Positions 32,901 through 44,580 of a DNA stretch of 64,000 nucleotides are shown here, piece by piece. Position numbers and translations under genes: made by a program. Each line of letters starts with the position of its first letter. Within the stretch, counting starts at the first letter, position 1. The stretch spans positions 186,001 through 250,000 of the forward strand of contig CAJVGD010000019.1 of NCBI GenBank assembly GCA_910890315.1, read 5' to 3'. This stretch comes from Serendipita indica DSM 11827. Taxonomy: Eukaryota > Basidiomycota > Agaricomycetes > Sebacinales > Serendipitaceae. The notes under the pieces were generated by a model. It was not told the DNA's origin. It made no database searches and worked only from the letters and a program-made list of their open reading frames with translations.

Positions 32901-34691
32901 ATCCAATTGTGGGATGTGAACATTGGTCAGCCGTTGGGAAAGCCACTCCAAGGCCATATACACGCTGTCACCTCCGTTGTATTCTCTCCAGATGGCTCGC
33001 AAATAGCCTCCTCGGGGGACCGGGCGATTAGATTATGGGATGCAAACACTGGTCATCCCTTGGGTGACCCACTCCGAGGTCATGAAGGCAATGTTATGAC
33101 ATTGCATTTTCGCCAGATGGCTTGAGAATAGCCTCTGGCTCAGATGACGAGACAATTAGATTGTGGGATGCCAACACTGGTCAACCATTGGGAGAGCCGC
33201 TCCGAGGTCATGAAAGGAGTGTCAGGGCAGTCATATTCTCGCCAGATGGGTCCAGAATTGTTTCTGGCTCACATGACAAGACGATTCGATTGTGGGATGT
33301 AGACACTGGTCAACAGCTGGGGGAGCCACTCCAAGGTCATGAAGACGGAGTTATGACGGTTGGATTCTCACCAGACGGCTCCAGAATTGTCTCTGGGTCA
33401 TGGGAGCATACAATCCGATTGTGGGATGTGGACACCAGTCAGCCATTGGGAGAGCCGCTCCAAGGTCACGAGGGAAATGTCATGGCAGTTTCATTCTCAC
33501 CAGATGACTTGAGAATAGTCTCCGGCTCAGACGACAAGACTGTCAGAATGTGGGATGCAAAAAATGGTCAACCACTAGGAGAGCCACTCCAAGGCCATGA
33601 ACGCGGGATCACGGCGGTCGCGTTCTCGCCGGATGGCTCCAGGATCGCCTCTGGCTCATATGACCAGACAATTCGATTATGGGATGCGGGTACTGGCCAA
33701 ATGTGTGGAGGACCACTCCGAGGTCATAAAGGGGGGGTCATGGCAGTTGCATTCTCGCCAGATGGCTTGAGAATAGTCTCTGGTTCGGATGACAGGACAA
33801 TGCGACTGTGGGATGTGGGCACTGGTCAACCATTGGGAGTGCCATTCCAAGGTCATGAAAAAGGTGTCACAGTGGTCGCATTCTCGTCAGATGGCTCCAT
33901 AATTGTCTCTGGCTCAAATGATTACTCGATTCGGTTATGGAATGCGGACACTAGCCAGCCATTGGGAAAGCCAATCATATGTAAAGGCTCTGTCTGGGCG
34001 GTCGGATTCTCCCCAGATGGCTCCAAAATTGCTTCTGGTGGGTGGGATCAGACAATTCAATTGTGGGATGCAGCCACTGGCCAACCATTGGGAAAGCCGC
34101 TCCAAGGTCATAAAGGGGGGATCATGGCGGTAGCATTCTCACCAGATGGCTCAAGGATTGTCTCCGGCTCGCAAGACCACAAGATTCAATTTTGGGATGC
34201 AAACACTGGTCTGCCGTTGGGAACGGCAATCCGAGGTCATGAAAATGAAGTCGGGGCGGTCCAATTCTCACGAGACGGCTCTAAAATTGTTTCTGGCTCG
34301 CATGACAGGACGATCCGATTGTGGGACACAGACATTGGTGTGTATCTCCCAAACTTGTTATCATGTGTGAAGCTTGACACCATTAGATACAGATGCAAAG
34401 GGCTCTAATCAACGTGGCAAAGGGCTCACATATTCTGACGGCGGTGACCAATCACCGGGTATCCCCCTAGGAAACCTTGCTGGATTCAAGCGGTGCTCAT
34501 TATTGCCTGATGGCTGGGTGCAATCTTCCGGTAGACTTCTCTTCTGGGTACCACCAGAGAATCGACATGGCCTACAACATCCACAGCTCCTTCTAACCAT
34601 TCCAACAACAAGTTTGCTGCGCGCGACCATACTTGATTTTACACATTTTAAATGCGGGCCCTCTTGGACAGCCGTTCGAGGCAATTCCTAA
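29989..34691 (+). CDS. NLR-like receptor: helical N-terminal domain, NACHT NTPase, 14 WD40 repeats
   Basis: Multi-exon gene of the fungal STAND/NWD type. N-terminus [17 protein letters not shown], then helices ([39 protein letters not shown]) like the HeLo/MLKL-type domains often found in Agaricomycete NACHT proteins. NACHT: Walker [12 protein letters not shown], Walker [12 protein letters not shown], sensor [15 protein letters not shown] winged-helix region follows ([30 protein letters not shown]). Then come fourteen WD40 units and a C-terminal exon [19 protein letters not shown]. In this class ligand binding by the repeats triggers NTP-driven assembly and self/non-self or cell-death signalling; the ligand is unknown. 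The reading frame changes twice, near 31.55 kb and near 33.11 kb, so the gene is either inactive or affected by sequence errors. Start alternative: ATG at 29962. Confidence 0.85.
32559..34335 (+). repeat. tandem array of 14 WD40 repeat units (mostly 129 bp)
   Basis: Each unit encodes a version of [36 protein letters not shown]. Thirteen of the fourteen keep the DG/SG and LWD signatures clearly; unit 12 lacks the GH and units 3, 4 and 12 are the most divergent. Near-identity at DNA level between units points to recent amplification and homogenisation. Fourteen units would make two seven-bladed propellers. Confidence 0.93.
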
Positions 34692-34913
34692 TATGAATGC
34701 TATCTCCATATCGATGTATTTCGTCTTTCATGGCCGTTGTGTAATAAAGAGTACGTTCTAAATCGTCCGAGTTGCGAGTTCACGACAGGCTCTCCTGTCA
34801 GTAGATTCGGCCGAGACGGTGGCTACGAGTGGACGAGTTGAAGCCGGCTAATCGCCGACCACAGTCATCTTGGATTCGACCTCTTTTTTTCTCGTTTCGG
34901 CCTTTTCTCGAAA

Positions 34914-36448
<1,535 letters not shown>

Positions 36449-37106
36449 TTTCACCATACTCCAAGGTTTCAGGTGATCGATCTCTTCTTTTTTCAAAAAA
36501 AGCCAGGTACGTGACTGTTCGGCCATTCAGGCTAGATGGTCACGCACCAACGGTGCCCTCGTAGCCTAGAATTGAAATGCCAGGGATATTTTGGTTCGAC
36601 CGATGATGCCTATTGGACTATCTTTTAGCGCGCTGGCATATCGGAGCCGTCTGGCCGGCCTCGGTGGCTGGCGGCGATCTGCATTGCCCGTGTCAGCCGA
36701 CTTGAAGCTTGTAGCGAATTTGTCACCCTCAAAAACAATGGTCGTGATCAAACACTCTACTGAATCTCTCCTGAACCTGACTGTCGTAACCTGTCGGGCT
36801 TGTTGAGGTGGGGCGGCCTGTGCTTCTCATTGGTCACACTCCTATCTCGTGTCGTATCCGACAAACCAGGACGTTGCAAGTTTCGACTAGGAGAGGAAAG
36901 GGCACTGTTCTTTTTACGAACTAAGCTACACGTAATGACACCCTCGAGAGTGGGGATAAATAGCAAGCCATTCTCGAATACGAATCGTCACTCACCCTAA
37001 GAGGGCAACCAGCTCACTCAGTTTGCTCTTTAGCAGCGCTATATATCCACGCTTTTCATCCCAAATACCCTCCATTGCCCCAAAGTCGACACCCCCTTCC
37101 TCAAAG
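36449..37106. other. intergenic, with promoter of a small dsRBM gene
   Basis: No gene seen. A TATATATCC box at about 37040-37048 lies some 60 bp before the start codon at 37107 and is a plausible TATA element. Confidence 0.45.
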
Positions 37107-37331
37107 ATGTCCCACCGCGAGACGCTCAACGAAATCAAACAGCGCCACAATCTCAACTTGGTCTACCAAGACGAGGTCACTGGCCTGTCGCATGCTCAAG
37201 TCTGGTTGGGGACTTGGAGGCTGAATGGCGGCGTAGTTATTGGCCATGCGAGTGAGACCTCCAGAGTTGCTGCAAAAGAGGAAGCCTCTCGTCTAGCTAT
37301 CCAGTACCTCAATGCGCGCGGACTTTTCTAG
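37107..37331 (+). CDS. small protein made of one double-stranded RNA-binding motif
   Basis: A single exon of 74 codons. Start MSHRETLNEIKQRHNLNLVY; the upstream in-frame ATG at 37023 lies before the TATA-like box, so 37107 is preferred. The order fits a dsRBM: helix 1 ETLNEIKQRHN, strand LVYQDEVTGLSHAQVWLGTW, strand VVIGHASE, then TSRVAAKEEASRLAIQYL as helix 2 with the usual basic/Ala pattern. Almost the whole protein is the motif; there is no nuclease, deaminase or helicase part. It may bind structured RNA and act as an accessory or competitor in RNA silencing or translation control, but this is inference. A second such protein lies about 1 kb downstream on the opposite strand. Confidence 0.7.
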   Translation: MSHRETLNEIKQRHNLNLVYQDEVTGLSHAQVWLGTWRLNGGVVIGHASETSRVAAKEEASRLAIQYLNARGLF

Positions 37332-37689
37332 GTATGAGCATCTCATCAACGATCCCTGATACAGCATTCATAGGCTCACCAGGTCGTCCAGTATCCACCC
37401 CAGGCCTTTCGCTCTTGGTTATACCCTTTATCCATTAGTTTATATTTATTCATCGCTTTTTAATGGTAACACAGGTCGCTGTCAGTCCGTAAGCTGTGAC
37501 ATTGCTAAACTGCCGGGGCGCTTGCCAGGATCCCCAGCAATTGGCATGCTTGAGAGAAATTTCTTGGAGTTTTAGTGAAAAGCTCGATGAGGGAGCGATA
37601 TCAAGTACTCGGGCAAGGTTGAGTCTCGGGCAGAGAGGAAGTTTAATGGACACGGGAACCCCAAGACAATTCAACGCTTGTCCTTGCTG

Positions 37690-38250
37690 AATACGTAATT
37701 CGAAGCCAAATGCATATCTAAGGATACCGTTCGTGAAGAAACTGCTAAAAGGTTGAAGGGGACAACTCGTACGACGCCTGGTGCTTCAACAGTTCTGCAG
37801 CCGATGACCGTGTCGTACGCCATGAATGTGAGCCCGCCTTGGGCTTTGCTCCTTATGCTTTTTTCTGAATACTAGTGCCCAGGGTTCAGATCCGTCTCAA
37901 GGGATGCATCTGTCGGCTCGTATTATTCAAACAGCTATCCCGGATGCTGGGAAGGGAAGACCGAGTTCTTAACACAAATGGGCTCCACATTTGGATATCT
38001 CAACAACAAAGCATTCATTCAAAGGGGATATAAAGCTCCGCAGAGCAGTATGAACCATCTCTTTTCTTCCCTTTCCTCGATCTCCATTCCCAAGAACAAG
38101 CCCGACGCCGTCAACGTCATGAGATGGCCATATTCCTTCGATCATAGATTAGACTGGCGCCAAATCTCCATCCCTGTCCAAGCTGGATTTGCCGTAGTCA
38201 TCGGTCAGCAGACCAAAAGAGGCTTCAACAAACGACCTCAAAACTTACGT
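37690..38250 (+). other. coding-like stretch, unresolved
   Basis: A plus-strand reading, EETAKRLKGTTRTTPGAST...VSYAMN, ends at a GTGAGC donor (about 37829). After an acceptor at about 37875 it continues with SVSRDASVGSYYSNSYPGCW and GYLNNKAFIQRGYKAP. A TATA-like GATATAAAG occurs at about 38027-38035. The frame remains open beyond 38250 but then runs antisense to the dsRBM gene. No family recognised; either an exon pair of an unrecognised gene or chance. Confidence 0.2.
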
Positions 38251-38253
38251 ATC

Positions 38254-38541
38254 TCATGCAACATCATAACCGACGCTCTTGAGCCAAAGAAGAGCCTGTT
38301 GAGCCGCTTGTTCTTTCGCTGTCGCCTTACTCGTGCATTCGCCAGACTGGCCGACGACTTGACCCTGCATCGAAAATGTACAATACCATCTGGTTGCATG
38401 CTCGGGGCCCATGCTCCCTACCGCATACGTTCCCGTTGTGCGAAGCTTCTGCAAGGCGGCAGCGAGTGCTTGGCGATAGGAAATTTGATCCGACGACATG
38501 GATCTGGAAGCAGTGTTGTTGGACTGAACTTCGAATGGCAC
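38254..38541 (-). CDS. second small dsRNA-binding-motif protein
   Basis: 95 codons in one frame; the Met at residue 15 (MSSDQISYRQ, 38499) is an equally good start. A textbook dsRBM: helix 1 YRQALAAALQKLRTTGTY, then the GP-H motif SMGPEHATRWYCTFSMQG, strand VVGQSGECTSKATAKEQAAQ carrying the ATAKE-AA signature (in place of SKK-AK-AA), and helix 2 QALLWLKSVGY. Like the protein at 37107 it is little more than the motif. Upstream exons on the minus strand could add to it; frames there are open but not recognisable. A plus-strand frame over the same bases also ends in a dsRBM-like helix (SEAKAALLKLRNDGF, 38620-38670), which is puzzling. Confidence 0.68.
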   Translation of the reverse strand: MPFEVQSNNTASRSMSSDQISYRQALAAALQKLRTTGTYAVGSMGPEHATRWYCTFSMQGQVVGQSGECTSKATAKEQAAQQALLWLKSVGYDVA

Positions 38542-38670
38542 ACTGGATGGTACAGTCAGGGGTTCAACAATCCTCCCCGTTCGTTCATGGGCGTACCAAA
38601 CTCGAGCGGATGGTATTCAGAAGCAAAAGCAGCTCTTCTTAAATTGCGAAACGATGGCTTCCGAGCTTGA

Positions 38671-39349
38671 GCCCAGCAAGCGGAGTATCGAATTACCGAG
38701 AAACTTGAGGTTCCACTTTGTGGCTCCACTTGGAAACCTGTCAAGAGACCTAATTGAAGATGGAAAAGAAGTGTCCTAGGCGTTGCAGAAGCACACAGGC
38801 TGGGAATTATTTAACCACTAGGAACCTGTCTTCAAAACTCCTCGGTCCGAAGAGAACATGAGGCACCCTATGCATACCGTCTTTGCTGGCAGTTTGCAAC
38901 CAACCTCTCGGGTGAAGGTGTAATTGTAGATGACCCCGCCATTTGGATATGTCTTCGAGGACAGCCTCTACGAGACGGATCGAGCATTTGTCATCGGGTT
39001 GTCGACTACAAGCCAGCATTAGTCCTCGCAAGGAACATGCGTTGGTGGGAATGGAGTCGATGTTCAGTCTCACATCCCCCAAAGGCTCGATCTACTCAGA
39101 ACAGAGACTGTCAGACAGGGACGCCATATTTAGCCTGTCAAAGCACCGCATGTCTATGGTCAATTTCGGGCATTGTTCATATCAGATACTGCGACTGTCC
39201 TGAGCAAGCCGACGAGATACCCTAGCCCTCGGCCAGTGAATCAAAATTCAATGTTCGCTGACACTTATATGTAATCTCTACCGCCACATTACCGAATTGG
39301 ATTGTGTAATCAGCATCTCCGCCGGTACATGAGAAGAATCCAACTATTC
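38671..39349. other. uncertain region with a Trp/Cys-rich open frame
   Basis: A plus-strand frame without an early ATG is open from about 38818 to 39225. It reads YRLCWQFATNLSGEGVIVDD and RWWEWSRCSV. It may be an exon of an unknown gene or chance. No domain recognised and no donor or acceptor fixed. Confidence 0.2.
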
Positions 39350-40415
39350 GCAGTTAAGTGTGGTCCAGGCGTGGTCCATGAAACTCTCGGGTCAATATTT
39401 GCCAGAATCGACACTAGCTCTTGTACCCTCTTGACACCTTCCTCCTGACGCTGGATGGGCTCCAGATATGATTGGGGCTTGGAGCTGACGGTCTCCTTGG
39501 CTGACGAGATCTGAGAAGTGCCAGCCTCTAATTTGCCTCCAGGACCTCCTTACATGTCAGCACGGTGCTCAATAGTCGATACAAAAGGGTGGTAACGAGG
39601 CACAGGGCGGTGGGAAATGACAGTAGAGGGACTGCTGCGGTTTCTTTCTACCACCTCCTTCCAGATTTGATATGCTAATAATGTAGAACGTTGCGCAGCT
39701 TCTATTTCCTCGAACGCAGCTTGTGGTCCTGTGACATTATCCCTCCCACCCGCTTCAGTTCAGCTCGGGTTTTGCCGTTGCGTAGTATAATCAAGAGTCC
39801 GCCTGCTTCGTTATCTAGCTGCAAGCAGGGCATTTCGAATCCAATTTGACGCATCTCACCTGTCTCGTAATCGATTATTCGGTCAGGGCACCCATCTCTT
39901 TTTATCTGTTATGGAGTCCTGCTTTACCACAGAACTCTTGATAACGTCACTGAAGGCGATCGTTCGGCGGTACATCGAGGTATTCTTCTTAACTATACTC
40001 GCAATTATCCGTATTATGCGGTAGTATACAACTTGAGGCGAGCAACCAGTGGAGGAACCTCCTGATTTTCCCCTCAGTTAACCATCAACACTGGGATGCT
40101 TAGTGCCGGCTCCCAGGGTGGAATACTCAAGGATTACAGCCTTCCAGACCTACTAATATTCTTGTAGAACCAGTATGGTGTAGGAATGACCAGTTGAATT
40201 GAGAACTCTACTTTGGTCACGTTGAGTCCATCACTTGGCCTGATGCTGTGATCGTTCACCTCGTGAGGTGTACACATGAGCAAAGAGAGCACCATTAACG
40301 GCATAGACACGGCGTAGGACACCCACCTAGAAGTATTGGTGCTGCATGGGATGAATCCACGCAGCGATGAGGAAGAATTTTGGGCAGATTTCCCCATCCG
40401 TACTCGTAATTTCAA
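39350..40415 (-). other. unresolved candidate gene or gene remnant, minus strand
   Basis: Several stretches read like protein on the minus strand but cannot be joined with confidence. From 40415: MGKSAQNSSSSLRGFIPCST, then a hydrophobic helix WVSYAVSMPLMVLSLLMC and QLVIPTPYWFYKNISR. Further on: RTIAFSDVIKSSVVKQDS; RIIDYETGEMRQIGFEMPCL with LQLDNEAGGLLIILRNGK; AAQRSTLLAYQIWKEVVERN; and a Gln/Ser/Glu-rich end RQEEGVKRVQELVSILANID. An N-terminal membrane or signal anchor followed by a soluble part is possible. Introns would have to be very short at two places, so decay or sequence errors are likely. Family unknown. Confidence 0.3.
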
Positions 40416-40570
40416 GCTTGAGGTTGAACAGGAGCAAAGTCTAAACTTGTACCAAACCGCGTTCGCCGTTTCGTTGAGCGAAGCCTAATTGTTATAGTCA
40501 TGGTATTATATCCGCACGAATCAACTATGACGACGTCTCATTTGCTTCGCAGCAGGATAATCGTCCGCAA

Positions 40571-42183
40571 ATGCGCCGCAAGTCGAGCGCCGGCAATCTC
40601 TTCAACTTTCGAAACCCATCTTCGTCTTCCAATCCACTCTCCTCGACTAATCAACTCGCAATGTACCCCGCACCGCTCCAAATGGGGGGCTTTATGACCA
40701 CGCAACCGTCGATTCCGACTTCGGCGGCGTCGTCGCATTCAACTGACACTGCGAGCACTCTCATTTCACCCACTGGTCAGGTTACGCCTGTTGGGAGAGA
40801 GTGGGATCAACAGAGCGCCTCGGAGAGCAATCCTGGACACTCGAGCGTGCTCAGTAGCGGCAGCGTTGGGACTGCTTCTTCTGGATTACCTCCCAATCAA
40901 CTAGATCTTTTGAAAGAGACGATGAACAAACGAATCATGACTTTGACCTATCTCCGAAGCACACACGAAGGGTCCGTGGCGATTCGTCGACGATTATATT
41001 CCACGCAACTGACGATAAACTTCAGAAAAATGTACTGGTTTAATACCATTCTATTGACCCGAGATGGTCTGTCTGAAGCGTTCAACCAGCCTTCGATGAA
41101 GAAGAAGTGCGCTTAGTGGATTCAACAGCTGGGATGTTGGGACTAATTTATTGATAACAGGGCGTATCGTTTATCTGTGCTGGCTATGTCGCTTGCGAGT
41201 CTATTCGATATCCAGATTGCAAGCGACTATCTCAAGGCACTAGTTTCACTCATGACAGAGTATGAAGCATTCCAGGATGAGACAGTAAGACCAAAGGTTT
41301 GGATCGAATACCTTGTTGCGTGTTCCTAGGGCCGACCACCTACCAGGTCAAGAAGCGAAACCTCTTTAGGGCGTCCAAGGTTCCCAAGCGAGGGGGTGTG
41401 ATAGATTATGCTGGGGCCACGTATGACGCAGACAGTTATCTGGTAACGCCCAATGTGGTATGTTGATCGTTGGATGCAGCAAGCCGCTCGTCACTGACCC
41501 TGTCGATCGATTGCACCTCTAAATACAGCCTTTCCAGCTGGATTACCCACAGACCATCATCTCACTGACGGATATTCTCTCGGAGACGTACCAGAAACTG
41601 TCCAAAAACCTCGGGACACTTGCGACAGGCTACGGTCCGCCCAGTACGGGCGACGGTAGCCGATTGGGGGCGCAGACACCTGGGCCGTACGGGCAACAAA
41701 CGAATATGTTCCATGGAGCTGGAACCCCGCAGATGTTTGGACCGTTGGGCGTGATTACTCCGTACCCCGGACTGACTTCGCTGTGGCCCGGAGGAACACC
41801 GCCGGCGGACGAGATGAACGAGGGCTCGCTGTGGTCGCTGGCATCGAGTGGGCCGGCCATCAGCGTCGCAGTTCATCAAAGTGCGACGGTATCGCTGGCC
41901 AAGGAGCTGGAGAATATCAAGACGATTGATAGCAAGCTCAAGGTACTGTGGGACAATTGCTGGATTTGGGCAGTACTGACGTCTTTCGCCCAATTGCGGG
42001 AACCTGTCGATTGGTTATGACGGGCGCTGTTGCACATCATAGAAAGTGATAGCATCACTGCTCAAGGAACTGGATGTGTTTGCGCGGGCAGCAATCAAGG
42101 CCGAGCTCGAGTCTCTGGACCCACTGCTCAAGAACCTGGTGCTGCCAGACCAGATGCAGGGGGATGGCGCAGATGAATACTGA
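40571..42183 (+). CDS. conserved fungal protein of unknown function
   Basis: Several exons. The start is uncertain: the frame is open and protein-like before the ATG at 40571 (INYDDVSFASQQDNRPQ), so the true first exon may lie upstream of 40500. A Ser-rich leader (SSAGNLFNFRNPSSSSNPLS) precedes a conserved core: LLKETMNKRIMTLTYLRSTH, then across an intron KMYWFNTILLTRDGL, AYRLSVLAMSLASLFDIQIA and DYLKALVSLMTEYEAFQDE. Next come GVIDYAGATYDADSYLVTPN and PFQLDYPQTIISLTDILSE. After a Gly/Pro-rich insert the end is KVIASLLKELDVFARAAIKA and TGA at 42181-42183. The helical core occurs in many fungi as I recall it, but I know no assigned role. It ends 72 bp before the cyclin start. Confidence 0.7.
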
Positions 42184-42255
42184 GAATGTGTTTATCTCTC
42201 AGCAATGAAATTAAACCATAATTATGCCATTGGCGAGTGCTGTCATCGATAGGCG

Positions 42256-44580
42256 ATGGCTATCTGGCCGCACAAGGCCCTAGCAAGCTCCTTGAACCTG
42301 ACCTCGACCTCCGAACAGACACCCCGAGTCGCTCGCCGCCCTCGTCTGCCCACGAAGAGCAGCAGCGCGTGTCTGAGACTCGAAGGAGTCCAGTCGTCGA
42401 CCTCGTCAGCGGCGACGACGACGCCAAACGTCTCCAACCTGACCAATCGATTGATCAATCCGCCCGCCAGCCTCGATCCCGCCCGTTACGACCACGACTC
42501 TGTTTACGAAATGGCTTCTCTCTTTTACCAACGTATGTACTGCTTTTTCTGGTCTTTTTTCCCGCTTTTTTCTGGGCCGGCTGCTGCGACCCTGCGCGGC
42601 GTGAAAACACCTGGGGCTGACCATAAAACACACAGAACCTCATCCCCAAGTGTACTCGGGTGCCGTTGTAGACGGTTTCGGTGCTCCGGACGCCTCCGCC
42701 TATGCCACGCTCCCATTACCCGCTGGTGCCGCCGTTCAGACTCACGGCTACATCGTGCCCACGGACGCATATGCGCTCGCCAGCTATCAAGAACAAATCG
42801 CTCGCGAACATGCGCTCTACGTTCAGCCCGAGCAACATGTCCACGACTTGCAGGCGGCCAACAATGCCAACATTCAGAATGACGCTGGCGCTGGCGTCTC
42901 ACTGACCGTAGATGTGCAAAAGAACAACCAAGATCAAATCGCAGCCCTCGTCAACTCCCGTGACCGCGAGGTTACGCTGTTGCAGACGACACTGGCCATG
43001 CCCTTGGCCCACTTCAATGCCAAATTCATCTGGCACTGCATTATGAATATTGAGCAGGACTGCGAGTACGTTTGTCTCCTTTTTTTCCCTCTTCTTTTTC
43101 CCAAATACTTGAATCCAACCTCGTGCGACACCCTCGACCGTCCCCCGGGAAATGTGCGACATTGTCGCACCTGGGGACCAGGTTGGGCTCCCATGCAACC
43201 AATCGCATGGCCACCAGTGGCCCTATGCACAGTTACCCCATGGTTGCCGCCCGTCTCCGACCTCGTCTTAGCCTCGGCTGTTCTCATTCACCGTACTAAC
43301 CGCCCGCCCAGTCCCGTCTTTGTGGAGAAGATCAAGACTATTCACAAGACATTCTATCTTCCCCCGGCAATCTCGTTCTATGCACTCTGGCTTCACTTTC
43401 GCTTCTGGGATCAAATGCCCCAGGTGTACGGATTAACCGAAGCGCTCCTCCCTCCCGCGACCGCTTCTACCTCGCTCTTGTCGAAATCCGTACGAGTGGG
43501 TATCATCCTCTACATGATGGCTGCCTCTTTTGCGAACAAGCACTTGGATGACTTTTCCTATCGAAACTCCTCATGGTATGTAGCCCTTTGCCATGAGCAA
43601 GCGCCGTTTTACTGACAGGTAATAGGTATGAGGCAGCGCGCATGCCTGCCAAAGACTTTTTGGAGATCGAGTTGTTGGCCCTCAAGGAACTTCAGTGGTC
43701 CTTGGAGATTACTTCCAAAGACTGGATGAACTGGCTCCTCTACCTTCGCACGTGCAACATCACGTTGGAGAGGACCCGTCCTACAGAGATGAACTTCCAT
43801 TTCGTCGTGGCTCGTCTTATTCAAGATGCCATCGTTTCCGGTGGCGGAAAGGACGAACTACTCAAAACAGGTGTGGCGAACGGGCTCGGGAGACTCGAAA
43901 CCCGGACCCAGACCCTACCAATCGGGAAGAGCACGAACATGTGGCACGACAACTCGCCCACACTCGTCGCTTCATCCCAAGGTGCGAGCCCTCCTTCATT
44001 CGAGGGTTTGCATGCACGCATCAACGGCAACATCGCCGACGGTCCCTTTGGTTTACACGCGCTCCAACGCAAGCTCGAGATGATTCAGCGCAATCCCGAA
44101 TCATCTATGCCGCGCTTTATTCCATGGGACACGTCGCTCGATCCAGTCGTACAAGTGCAGTCTAGGTCCCGTTCGAGCTCCGGATCGGGAGCACCGTTGG
44201 GCGGAGACAAAGGTGTGAGTGCCCCGGTCAGGAGCAGCATGCTTCTTGATGGAGCACGATGCAGATATGACGCGGACGGCGTGGTTGGACCGGCCTCTTT
44301 TCCTCCCTATGGAGAGTGGGTCGGCCAGCCAGAGTATGGTGGAGGTTACGGAGAGGTCGGCAAGAAGGTGTTTGGGTCGTACAATGCGCCCACTCGACCT
44401 GTCACTTGCGGTGATGTGCTCAGTGGTGGAAAGAGCAACCTCTATCCGATCGATTACGATGGAATGACGGGCATGATGGGGCGCCCTTACAAAACTTGCA
44501 AAGCCGTGGACAACAACTTGTACGATATGCCGATGATGGGACACCCTGTTCCAAGCGTCATGTGGCCGCTTCACCTCTAG
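42256..44580 (+). CDS. cyclin-domain protein (Pho85-type/PCL-like)
   Basis: Four exons (42256-42532, 42636-43065, 43312-43575, 43626-44580) give 641 residues in phase. After a Ser/Thr/Pro-rich start, Q-rich exon 2 leads to HFNAKFIWHCIMNIEQDC. The cyclin box follows: LPPAISFYALWLHFRFWDQM, then SVRVGIILYMMAASFANKHL, SYRNSSWYEAARMPAKDFLE and IELLALKELQWSLEITSKDW. Cyclins of this sort bind a Pho85/Cdk5-like kinase and steer phosphate, morphogenesis or cell-cycle control; the partner is inferred. The long C-terminal part is disordered (Gly/Ser/Pro) with RSRSSSGSGAPLGG. The second intron is 246 nt, long for this window. A shorter start (MASLFYQQPHPQ, 42511) is possible. The mRNA start may sit within the 3' flank of the preceding gene. 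Confidence 0.83.

Noticed and set aside
42899-43287. Frames antisense to the long cyclin intron
   Set aside because: The 246-nt interval is explained as an intron: with GT...AG ends it restores the cyclin phase exactly.
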